Below are positions 24,516-32,063 of a stretch of DNA of 64,000 nt, piece by piece (position 1 is the stretch's first letter; every line of letters begins with the position of its first letter). Source of the DNA: JAJPKK01 sp963807015 (GTDB lineage Bacteria; Pseudomonadota; Alphaproteobacteria; Rhizobiales; Xanthobacteraceae). The stretch is from the NCBI GenBank assembly GCA_963807015.1, contig CAWEAS010000033.1, positions 1 to 64,000 on the forward strand, given 5' to 3'. The notes under the pieces are model-generated. The model searched no databases. It saw nothing but the letters and a program-made list of their open reading frames with translations, and was not told where the DNA came from. Made by a program: the position numbers and the translations under genes.

Positions 24516-26267
24516 CTAGTGCCGGTGTGTCGGTGCGAGCAGCACCGGCGCCGGTTCCGATTGCGCTGCCGACCACGGCGGCGAGACGCTCGCCGGACCG
24601 ATCAGCGCCCCCTGCAGGTAGGTGCACCCCCAATTCGCGAGCATCGCGGCGGTGGTGGAGTCCTGCACCCATTCAGCGACCGTCTGCAGGCCGAGATGAT
24701 GCGCAAGCTCGATGAGCATGCGGGCGAACGCCTGGTCGTCGGGCGATGACGGCAGATTCTTGATGAAACTGCCATCGATCTTGAGGATATCGACCCCGAG
24801 CTTGCGGATGGTGCGGAACGAGGTGTAGCCGGCGCCGAAGTCGTCGATCGCGATGCGGCAGCCCAGATCCTTGAGGCGCATGACGAAGCCGCGCGTTTCG
24901 TCGATGTCCTGGATGGCGGCGCTCTCGGTGATTTCGACGATCAGCCGTTGGGCGAGCGAGGTGTCGCTCGCGAGCGAAGCCATCAAGGCCTGCCACCAGG
25001 CGACGTCGATCGTGGAGGAGGGCGAGACGTTCAGGCTCAGCCGCAGGTTCGGCACCGCCGACATTTCAGCGATCGCAAGCTCCAGCATCCGGTAATCGAT
25101 CAGGCGCACGAGGCCGAGGCGTTCGGCGATCGGCATGATCTCGTGCGCGGTGACGATCGATCCGTCGGAGCGGCGGATGCGCATCAGGCATTCGTGGAAT
25201 GCGGGTCGGCGCGATGCCGCTTCGACCACGGGCTCATAAGCCGGAATCAGGCGCCGTTCATTCAGCGCACTGATGATTTCGTCGCTCGCCCGCATGTTTT
25301 CGCGGCGAACGGCATCGCGCTCGACATTGGGGCGAAAAACCTCGACCGAGCCGCGTCGCTTGTGCTTCCCCGCGCTCAGCGCCTCGTGGGACCGCGCCAG
25401 GACCTCGGCGACGGCCTGAGCATGGCGCGGCGCGACGATGCCGCCGACCGAGGCCGTGATGGCGATCGGTCCGGAGCTGGTTCTGACCACGTCGTCGCGC
25501 ATGGTGATGAGAAAGCGCTCCGCCGCCGACGCAAGGTTGTCCGGCACGCATTCCTTGAGGATGACGCCGAACTTGTTGCCGGAGAGGCGGCCCAGCGTGT
25601 CGGCGCCGCGAATTTTCGCACGCAGCCGCTTGGCGCAGGCGGCGATGACCTCGTCGCCGATCCCGTAGCCGTGACCCTCGTTGACCCGCGCGAGATCATC
25701 AACCGAGATGATGAGAAATCCGAACGAGGTGCGAAACTTGGTGGCGTCCTCGAGCGCAGCGGCGAGGATCTCGGTCAGGCAGCGCCGATTGAGCTCGCCC
25801 GTCAGGTCGTCATAGCGCGAAAGATAAGTGAGCCGCTCATGCTGGGCTCGCCTTTCGTTGACGATCCGGATCACGCCATGGGCGCGCGCCGGCCGCGCCT
25901 CCGCGCCGACGAACCACCGCCCGGTGTCCTCGACCCAAAACGGCGTCATCGCCGAACTCGGACGGATCGAATATTGCACCTGGTACGGAACCCCGCCGCC
26001 GGTATCCTGCAACTGCGACTTCATCACCGCGTCGAAGCGGGATTGGGTATTGTCGGTTGCGAGAAACCGACCGAAGCAGCGGCCGGTCGCGATCTTGGCC
26101 AGATCAGGAATATTCAACAGGCTGCACGCGTTGGCGCTCCAATCCAGGACATCGGATTCGATGTCCCAGCGGTAACCGGCTTCGCCGATCGAGACGGCGA
26201 TTTCGGTCATGTCGCGGACGTAACCGGATCGGGCCAATCGAGAACTATCCGCGCCAGCCATGGCCAT
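24516..26267 (-). CDS. PAS-GGDEF-EAL protein with degenerate GGDEF, probable c-di-GMP phosphodiesterase
   Basis: 583 residues. A PAS-like sensor (about 25-135) is followed by a GGDEF domain (about 145-310) whose signature is SGNKF (229-233), so cyclase activity is unlikely. The EAL domain (about 330-570) retains the usual catalytic positions: Glu in ECL (359), Asn413, Glu448, Asp475-Asp476 (IDDFGAG), Lys496, Glu532 and Gln552. It is therefore predicted to hydrolyse c-di-GMP, with the GGDEF domain perhaps binding GTP as a regulator. No membrane helix is seen. It converges with phaR and could tune motility together with the flagellar genes, which is inference. Confidence 0.88.
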   Translation of the reverse strand: MAMAGADSSRLARSGYVRDMTEIAVSIGEAGYRWDIESDVLDWSANACSLLNIPDLAKIATGRCFGRFLATDNTQSRFDAVMKSQLQDTGGGVPYQVQYSIRPSSAMTPFWVEDTGRWFVGAEARPARAHGVIRIVNERRAQHERLTYLSRYDDLTGELNRRCLTEILAAALEDATKFRTSFGFLIISVDDLARVNEGHGYGIGDEVIAACAKRLRAKIRGADTLGRLSGNKFGVILKECVPDNLASAAERFLITMRDDVVRTSSGPIAITASVGGIVAPRHAQAVAEVLARSHEALSAGKHKRRGSVEVFRPNVERDAVRRENMRASDEIISALNERRLIPAYEPVVEAASRRPAFHECLMRIRRSDGSIVTAHEIMPIAERLGLVRLIDYRMLELAIAEMSAVPNLRLSLNVSPSSTIDVAWWQALMASLASDTSLAQRLIVEITESAAIQDIDETRGFVMRLKDLGCRIAIDDFGAGYTSFRTIRKLGVDILKIDGSFIKNLPSSPDDQAFARMLIELAHHLGLQTVAEWVQDSTTAAMLANWGCTYLQGALIGPASVSPPWSAAQSEPAPVLLAPTHRH

Positions 26268-26445
26268 TCACCCAGTCTGCAAACAACAAGCGAAGAAGAT
26301 TCAAGATGTTCGGGGGACGTTAGCCGAGCGGAAATAATTAAGTATAAAAATCCCCTTCGATTTTTTAACGGGCGAACGAAAAGCCTCCTTCCGGATTTAT
26401 TCGTCCGAGAGAGCGTTGCCGCCGGTCCGTTGCCGCGACCCGGGT

Positions 26446-26500
26446 TCTGACTTGGCTCTGACTTGGCTCTGACTTGGCTCTGACTTGGCTCTGATTTGGC
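26446..26500. repeat. Five tandem copies of an 11-bp repeat
   Basis: TCTGACTTGGC is repeated at 26446, 26457, 26468, 26479 and 26490; the last copy has one change (TCTGATTTGGC). It is a perfect-phase minisatellite in the gap between the GGDEF/EAL gene and the small gene at 26576. Copy number is likely to vary between strains. Confidence 0.9.
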
Positions 26501-26575
26501 ACGTCCCAACAGGGCTCTTGATCGCTCGGCACGGCCGTTGCAACGATCTCGTCAAGCGCGCGACAGTGTCCCGAA

Positions 26576-26863
26576 ATGAGACAGGAGGCGAAGGTGCAAC
26601 ATTTTGCCGATGATGCGCGCACGTGCTCCAGCGGGATAACAGGGCGCGCTTTGGTGCCGGTCGGACCGCTGCAGCCGCACCGCAGTCTCACGCCTGCGGT
26701 CCGCACCAGCGCACCATTCCTCAGCCATCTCATTGCGACCGCGGCCGGCGACCCGCAGACGCGGGAACGCGGGCGTGCCGATCCGGAGCAGGCGGTGAAT
26801 GCTTATGCGGCCATGATGCACGCGCCGACGGAGGCCGGCCGGTCGGTTCACGAAAGCCGGTGA
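26576..26863 (+). CDS. Small hypothetical protein
   Basis: 95 residues. The C-terminal half (APFLSHLIATAAGDPQTRER, then GRADPEQAVNAYAAM) resembles a small protein type widespread in Bradyrhizobium-like genomes, in which an APFLAQLIAT-QTR-RRA-P-A-AYR pattern recurs. That is recall of a pattern, not a search result. No signal peptide or membrane helix is seen. The start codon is uncertain: the ATG at 26576 is an arbitrary first choice and a shorter form is possible. Function is unknown. Confidence 0.55.
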   Translation: MRQEAKVQHFADDARTCSSGITGRALVPVGPLQPHRSLTPAVRTSAPFLSHLIATAAGDPQTRERGRADPEQAVNAYAAMMHAPTEAGRSVHESR

Positions 26864-26879
26864 TCGCGGAACGCGGACT

Positions 26880-28460
26880 TCAATAGCCCGCGGCGCAGCC
26901 GTCCTTGCGGGGGTCCGATCCGCCGATCAGCACGCCGCGTTGCCAGTCGATGGCAATGGCTTGGCCGCCGCCCATCGGATAGGGCGAGACCAGAACTTCG
27001 TGGCCGCGCGCTTTCAGTCCCGCGATCGTGTCCGCCGGAATGCCGCGTTCGACCAGCGTGACGGGCCCCTCGAAGAAGGCGCGGGGGGAATCGATCGCCG
27101 CCTGCACGTCCATGCCGAAATCGACGATGTTGGTGACCACCTGGGTATGACCCATGGGCTGGAAATGAGCACCCATGACGCCGAATGACAATTCACAGCG
27201 GCCGTCGCGTAGGCCGAGCGCCGGGATGATGGTGTTCATCGGCCGCTTCGATGGGCCGATTGCGTTCGGATGGTTCGGATCGACCGTGAAGCAGGCGCCG
27301 CGATTGTGCAGCATGATGCCGGTCTTCTCGGTCGCGATGCCGGAGCCGAACTGGCTGTAGAGCGAGTTGATGATCGACACCGCCATGCGGTCGCGATCGA
27401 CGACCGTCACGTAGACCGTGTCGCTGCCGGGCGTCGCCGCCTCCGGCAGCTTCACGCGCTTGCTGCGGTCGATGCGGTTCGCGAGGTTGCCGGCAAAACC
27501 CTTGTCGATGAGCGAAGGGACGGAAACGCGCATGTAGGCCGGATCCGCCACATGCGTATCGCGCACGCCATAGGCCATGCGGGCAGCTTCAAGTGCGATG
27601 TGGAAGCGCTCGGCGCCGCGCGGATCGAGCGAGTTGATGTCGAAATATTCAAGGATGTTGAGCATCACCAGCGCCACCAGGCCCTGGCCGTTGGGCGGCA
27701 TCTCGACCACATCAAGTCCGCGATAGTTGGTGGAGATCGGCTCGGCCGCTTCGCCCCTATGGCGCGCGAAGTCCTCCGCGGTCAGCCAGGAGCCGCGGGC
27801 CTTGAGCGTCGCCACGATCTCGGTCGCCGCATCCTCGTAGAACGCCCGCGGACCGCGCGCGGCGATCGATTTGAGCGTGGCGGCGAGTGCCGGGAAGCGC
27901 ATGACATCGCCCGGCTGCGGAGCATTGCCGTTGATCAGATAATGCCGCGCGGCAGCGGGATCGGCGCGCAATCCCTCGACGAGGTGTGCCCAGTCGTAGG
28001 CGATGCGCGGGGCAACCGGGAAGCCCTCTTGCGCATAGTGGATCGCGGGGGCGAGGGCGCGGTCGAGGCCGAAACGGCCGTGATGCTCCAGCACCGCAGC
28101 CCAGGCCTCGACGGCACCCGGCACCGTCACCGAATGCACCGATCTGGGTTCGATCGTCCGAATGCCCTGCGCCACCAGCAGTTCGGCACGCGCCGCGGCG
28201 CCGGCGCGGCCCGATCCGTTGTAGCCCCACACCGGCGCGCCCGGCTTGGCAACGAGGCAGAAGCAGTCGCCGCCGATGCCGGTCATGTGCGGTTCGAGCA
28301 CGCCGAGCGCGGCAATTGCCGCCACGGCCGCGTCGGCCGCCGTGCCGCCCGATCGGAGCGTGTCGACCGCGATCGTGCTTGCGATCGGATGCGACGTCGC
28401 CGCCATGCCCTCGCAGGCAAAGACCGGCGAGCGGCCGGGGCTATGGAAATCGCGAAACAT
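26880..28460 (-). CDS. Gamma-glutamyltransferase family protein
   Basis: 526 residues of the Ntn-hydrolase family. The large-subunit part has VFACEGMAATSHPIASTIAVDTLRSGGTAADAAVA and GGDCFCLV. The autoprocessing site precedes the catalytic Thr in PGSDTVYVTVVDRDRMAVS, followed by INSLYSQFGSG and GVMGAHFQPMGHTQV. These enzymes hydrolyse or transfer gamma-glutamyl groups; several relatives act on cephalosporins or acylated amines instead of glutathione. No signal peptide is seen, so this is a cytosolic form, unlike E. coli Ggt. The final motif GGSDPRKDGCAAGY is typical. It stands 18 bp downstream of a small membrane-protein gene on the same strand. Confidence 0.88.
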   Translation of the reverse strand: MFRDFHSPGRSPVFACEGMAATSHPIASTIAVDTLRSGGTAADAAVAAIAALGVLEPHMTGIGGDCFCLVAKPGAPVWGYNGSGRAGAAARAELLVAQGIRTIEPRSVHSVTVPGAVEAWAAVLEHHGRFGLDRALAPAIHYAQEGFPVAPRIAYDWAHLVEGLRADPAAARHYLINGNAPQPGDVMRFPALAATLKSIAARGPRAFYEDAATEIVATLKARGSWLTAEDFARHRGEAAEPISTNYRGLDVVEMPPNGQGLVALVMLNILEYFDINSLDPRGAERFHIALEAARMAYGVRDTHVADPAYMRVSVPSLIDKGFAGNLANRIDRSKRVKLPEAATPGSDTVYVTVVDRDRMAVSIINSLYSQFGSGIATEKTGIMLHNRGACFTVDPNHPNAIGPSKRPMNTIIPALGLRDGRCELSFGVMGAHFQPMGHTQVVTNIVDFGMDVQAAIDSPRAFFEGPVTLVERGIPADTIAGLKARGHEVLVSPYPMGGGQAIAIDWQRGVLIGGSDPRKDGCAAGY

Positions 28461-28478
28461 GTTCGGATCGTCCAGCGC

Positions 28479-28889
28479 TCAGGCCGGATGGACGTGCTGA
28501 ACCTCGGTAACGGCGACCCGTCGCGGCGCCGCCCGCATGGCGATCGCGAAGCCGCCGACCGCGTCGACGAAGCTGATGACGAGGAGAAGCAGGAACGTCA
28601 CCGTCGCGACTTGCGGCACCATCAGGAATTCGACCGTCATGCCGATGAAGAGCAGCAGCGACAGGATGTGATCCATGAAGGCGCCCCGGGCCACCCGGGC
28701 GGCCCGCACCATTTCAATGAGCAGCAGCAGGATCGAGCCGGCGACGATGGCGTCGCCGGCCGTGGGCGTCACGGTCTCGCCGGTCGTGAGCGGGATCGGC
28801 CAGATTTTGGTGTCCCAACTGAAGGTCAGGAGGAAGGCGGCGATGTTGTAGATCGCGAACGGGATGATCAGCAGCGGCACGCCAAGCAT
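28479..28889 (-). CDS. Small integral membrane protein
   Basis: 136 residues with about four membrane helices: LGVPLLIIPFAIYNIAAFLL, an AGDAIVAGSILLLLIEMVRAAR segment, HILSLLLFIGMTVEFLMVP and VTFLLLLVISFVDAVGGFAIAM. The C-terminus is short and basic. ATG 28889 has GGAGA upstream; a longer in-frame extension overlaps rpmF and was rejected. Genes of this type commonly lie beside rpmF or mtgA in rhizobia, but I cannot name a function. It may be co-transcribed with the downstream gamma-glutamyltransferase. Confidence 0.78.
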   Translation of the reverse strand: MLGVPLLIIPFAIYNIAAFLLTFSWDTKIWPIPLTTGETVTPTAGDAIVAGSILLLLIEMVRAARVARGAFMDHILSLLLFIGMTVEFLMVPQVATVTFLLLLVISFVDAVGGFAIAMRAAPRRVAVTEVQHVHPA

Positions 28890-28950
28890 GAAGATGTCTC
28901 CGCGTCGGAATTCTGCCCGCCTCACCCACGTTCGGGATGGCCGTCTGACC

Positions 28951-29136
28951 TCAGACCTCAGACTTCGGCTTGAGGATCTGGCGACCGCGATACATGCCGG
29001 TTTTGAGGTCGACGTGATGGGGGCGGCGCAGTTCGCCCGAATCCTTGTCCTCGACATAGGTCGGCGCCTTGACCGCGTCGGCGGAACGTCGCATGCCGCG
29101 TCGCGACGGCGAGGTTTTTCGTTTCGGCACAGCCAT
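28951..29136 (-). CDS. rpmF: 50S ribosomal protein L32
   Basis: 61 residues beginning MAVPKRKTSPSRRGMRRSAD and ending GMYRGRQILKPKSEV. The N-terminal MAVPKRKTSPSRRGMRRS is the universal L32 signature. The zinc-binding cysteines of some L32 forms are absent, as usual in alphaproteobacteria. GGAGACC precedes ATG 29136. It is a structural component of the large subunit. Confidence 0.95.
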   Translation of the reverse strand: MAVPKRKTSPSRRGMRRSADAVKAPTYVEDKDSGELRRPHHVDLKTGMYRGRQILKPKSEV

Positions 29137-29266
29137 GGTGGTCTCCTGGCATTCTTTTGACGGCGGCAAGCGCCGATGATTTCCGGTGGAGACCGGGCTT
29201 ATAATGGATGCAACGCACGGTGGCTAGCGCATTTTCCCCGTGCTGCCCGGCAATTGGGATCGAACC

Positions 29267-30016
29267 TTATCCGTGCGAAGACGACGACCGGACGCAGCGA
29301 TCGCTGTCGCTGCCGCGGGCTGAGCGCGCCGCGTCGGTCGCGGCGAGGCGCCGCAGGCTAGGGCTCGGTTGCCGCGCGTCGCGCCGGATCGGATTGGGCA
29401 ACGTCGCGGCCAGGAGCGCCGCCTCGGACGCGCTGAGTTCCGAGGCGGGCTTGCGAAACGCACGGCGGGCCGCGGCTTCGGCGCCGAATTCGCCGTGCGG
29501 CCCCCATTCGGCGACGTTGAGATAGATTTCGAGTTGCCGGCGCTTCGGAATCACAAGGTCGACCCACAGCGCAAGCGGCACCTCGAGCGCCTTGCGCACA
29601 TAGCTGCGGCCCGGCCACAGGAACAGGTTCTTGGCGAGCTGCTGGGTGAGCCCGGAACCGCCGCGGACGCGGCGCACGCCGTGCATATGCGCCTGCACGA
29701 CCTTGCGGAATTCGCGAAAATCGACGCCGTGATGCGCGCAGAAGCGATCGTCTTCGGCAACGATCACCGCGCGAGGCAGCGCCGGCGCGATATGGGACAT
29801 CGGAACCCAGCTTCGCTCGACCCGCGCGCCGGTCGCCCAGCGCCACAGCATCAAGGTCGAGACCGGATCGATCACGCGATAGAGCGGCGCGATCGCGTAG
29901 GGGATGAGGATCACGACGATCGCGACGATCAGCACGCCGAAGAGCATCCGCCGCAGCCCGCCGGACTGCGCGGCGCGCGGCGCCGCCGCGGTGGATTGAA
30001 CCGAAACGTGGGCCAT
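29267..30016 (-). CDS. mtgA: Monofunctional biosynthetic peptidoglycan transglycosylase
   Basis: 249 residues. One N-terminal membrane helix (about 25-47) anchors a GT51 domain. It contains the catalytic Glu in IVAEDDRFCAHHGVDF, the substrate motif RGGSGLTQQLAKNLFLWP, and YVRKALEVPLALWVDLVIPKRRQLEIYLN followed by EWGPHGEFGAEAAARRAF. It polymerises lipid II glycan strands without a transpeptidase domain. The basic C-terminus is longer than in E. coli MtgA. It lies 130 bp upstream of rpmF on the same strand. Confidence 0.93.
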   Translation of the reverse strand: MAHVSVQSTAAAPRAAQSGGLRRMLFGVLIVAIVVILIPYAIAPLYRVIDPVSTLMLWRWATGARVERSWVPMSHIAPALPRAVIVAEDDRFCAHHGVDFREFRKVVQAHMHGVRRVRGGSGLTQQLAKNLFLWPGRSYVRKALEVPLALWVDLVIPKRRQLEIYLNVAEWGPHGEFGAEAAARRAFRKPASELSASEAALLAATLPNPIRRDARQPSPSLRRLAATDAARSARGSDSDRCVRSSSSHG

Positions 30017-30271
30017 CTTTCGGGCTTTCCCAGCCTATAACGTCAGGGGTGTCCCCGAGTTCGCAAGCAGATACGATCTTGATGGCAATTTAGTTGCCAT
30101 TTTCGAGGCGCTCTGCCATAACGCCGGCCTCCCGCCTGCCCGGCCGAAGGGCTGCCGTGGCGGCGGTGAAGTGCTCAATCAGCACGCTCAAGCGAGCAAT
30201 TCCGCTCCATCGAGCATCAACCGGTGGACCCGGCGGCAACGCCTGTGTCGAGGCCGGAAAAGGAGAGCCAA

Positions 30272-30472
30272 ATGCCCAAGCTCAAGACCAAGTCGGGCGC
30301 CAAGAAGCGCTTCAAGGTCACCGGCACCGGCAAGGTGCTGTTTGCCCAGTCCGGCAAACGCCATGGCATGATCAAGCGGTCGACCAAGCAGATCCGCGAC
30401 CATCGCGGCACCAAGGTCATGTTCAAGACCGACGGTGACCGCATCGTCAAGTACTGGCTGCCCAACAGTTAA
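30272..30472 (+). CDS. rpmI: 50S ribosomal protein L35
   Basis: 66 residues, MPKLKTKSGAKKRFKVTGTG to VKYWLPNS, the standard L35. AGGAGA at 30261-30266 sets ATG 30272. It is the first gene of the conserved rpmI-rplT-pheS-pheT cluster; infC is not adjacent here. Confidence 0.97.
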   Translation: MPKLKTKSGAKKRFKVTGTGKVLFAQSGKRHGMIKRSTKQIRDHRGTKVMFKTDGDRIVKYWLPNS

Positions 30473-30544
30473 TTCGGGCTCGGCTCGCGATCCCGGCCGC
30501 CCCGCGCGCGGCCACGACAAGCATGATTTGCAAGGAGATTTGCC

Positions 30545-30904
30545 ATGGCCCGCGTCAAACGGGGCGTCACTGGACACGCCAAGCACAAGAAGGTTCTGAA
30601 AGCCGCCAAGGGCTATTACGGCCGGCGCAAGAATACCATCCGCGTCGCCAAGCAGGCGGTCGAGAAGGCCAACCAATATGCCTTCCGTGATCGCAAGCGG
30701 CGCAAGCGCACTTTCCGCGCGCTGTGGATCCAGCGGCTCAACGCCGCGGTGCGCCAGTTCGGCCTCACCTACAGCCGATTTATCGACGGCCTCGGCAAGG
30801 CCGGGGTCACGATCGATCGGAAAGTGCTGTCCGACCTTGCCATTCACGAACCGGTGGCGTTCGAGGCGATCGTCGGCAAGGCGAAAGCTGCGCTCGCGGC
30901 CTGA
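30545..30904 (+). CDS. rplT: 50S ribosomal protein L20
   Basis: 119 residues with the L20 signature MARVKRGVTGHAKHKKVLK, then AAKGYYGRRKNTIRVAKQAVEKA. It is an early assembly protein of the 50S subunit that in many bacteria also represses its own operon. It lies 72 bp after rpmI and 76 bp before pheS. GGAGATTTGCC precedes the ATG. Confidence 0.97.
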   Translation: MARVKRGVTGHAKHKKVLKAAKGYYGRRKNTIRVAKQAVEKANQYAFRDRKRRKRTFRALWIQRLNAAVRQFGLTYSRFIDGLGKAGVTIDRKVLSDLAIHEPVAFEAIVGKAKAALAA

Positions 30905-30980
30905 GCGCTCCGCGCTTTGAAATCGCGATCGGCCTTGTGCAAGGGCGTGCGGCCGCGCGCCGTTGCTTCGCGAGGATGAC

Positions 30981-32063
30981 ATGACCGACATCGCCGCCCT
31001 TGAAACCGAACTGACCCGCATGGTCGATGCCGCCGCCGACGAGGCGGCGCTCGAACAGGTGCGCGTCGCCGCGCTCGGCAAAAAGGGGTCGATCTCGGCG
31101 ATGCTAGCGACGCTCGGCAAGATGTCGCCCGAGGATCGCAAGGTCGCGGGTCCGCAGATCAACGGCCTCAAAGATCGCGTCACCGACGCGATCACGGCCC
31201 GGCGCCAGGTGCTCAAGACCGCCGCCCTCGAAGCGCGCCTCAATACCGAGACCGTCGACGTCACGCTGCCGACCGCCGACAATCCGGCCGACGTCGGCCG
31301 CATTCACCCGGTCAGCCAGGTGATGGAGGAGGTCACGGCGATCTTCGCCGACATGGGCTTTGCGGTCGCGGAAGGGCCGGACATCGAGACGGACGACTAC
31401 AACTTCACCAAGCTGAATTTCCCCGTCGGCCATCCGGCCCGGGAGATGCACGACACGTTCTTCTTCCCGCCGAAACCGGACGGCACGGAGCTCGTGCTGC
31501 GAACCCACACCTCGCCGGTGCAGGTGCGCACCATGCTGACGCAGAAGCCGCCGATCCGCGTGATCTGCCCCGGCCGCACCTATCGCTGCGACAGCGATCA
31601 GACCCACACGCCGATGTTCCACCAGGTCGAAGGCCTCGTGGTCGACAAGGGTTCGCACCTCGGTCACCTCAAATGGATCCTCGCGGAGTTCTGCAAGGCC
31701 TTCTTCGAGGTCGACCATTTGAAGATGCGGTTTCGGCCATCCTACTTCCCGTTCACCGAGCCTTCGCTCGAGGTCGACATCCAGTGCCGCAGGACCAAGG
31801 ACGAGATCCGCTTCGGCGAAGGCGAAGACTGGCTGGAAATTCTCGGCTGCGGCATGGTGCATCCCAACGTGCTGCGCAATTGCGGGATCGACCCTGACGA
31901 GTACCGGGGCTTTGCCTGGGGCATGGGCATCGATCGCATCGCGACCCTGAAATACGGCATGCCGGACCTGCGCGCATTCTTCGAGGCCGATGTCCGCTGG
32001 CTCACCCATTACGGCTTCCGCCCGCTCGATTACCCCACCCTCGCCGGGGGACTGAGCGGATGA
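30981..32063 (+). CDS. pheS: Phenylalanine--tRNA ligase alpha subunit
   Basis: 360 residues. An N-terminal coiled-coil tRNA-binding part (about 1-90) is followed by the class II synthetase core: motif 1 region GRIHPVSQVMEEVTAIFADMGF, motif 2 RTYRCDSDQTHTPMFHQVEGLVV, and motif 3 GFAWGMGIDRIATLKYGM. It charges tRNA-Phe as an alpha2-beta2 enzyme with PheT. ATG 30981 follows GAGGATGAC. It overlaps pheT by 4 nt (ATGA), the usual translational coupling. Confidence 0.97.
   Translation: MTDIAALETELTRMVDAAADEAALEQVRVAALGKKGSISAMLATLGKMSPEDRKVAGPQINGLKDRVTDAITARRQVLKTAALEARLNTETVDVTLPTADNPADVGRIHPVSQVMEEVTAIFADMGFAVAEGPDIETDDYNFTKLNFPVGHPAREMHDTFFFPPKPDGTELVLRTHTSPVQVRTMLTQKPPIRVICPGRTYRCDSDQTHTPMFHQVEGLVVDKGSHLGHLKWILAEFCKAFFEVDHLKMRFRPSYFPFTEPSLEVDIQCRRTKDEIRFGEGEDWLEILGCGMVHPNVLRNCGIDPDEYRGFAWGMGIDRIATLKYGMPDLRAFFEADVRWLTHYGFRPLDYPTLAGGLSG

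Noticed and set aside
24948..26450. 500-codon plus-strand frame
   Set aside because: It is antisense to the GGDEF/EAL gene, with no motif or ribosome binding site.
26446..26500. Possible CRISPR-like array
   Set aside because: Repeats of 11 bp are contiguous without spacers, and no cas gene is present; it is a minisatellite.
27270..28973. 567-codon plus-strand frame
   Set aside because: It is antisense to the gamma-glutamyltransferase, rich in His/Arg/Asp as expected of a GC-rich shadow frame.
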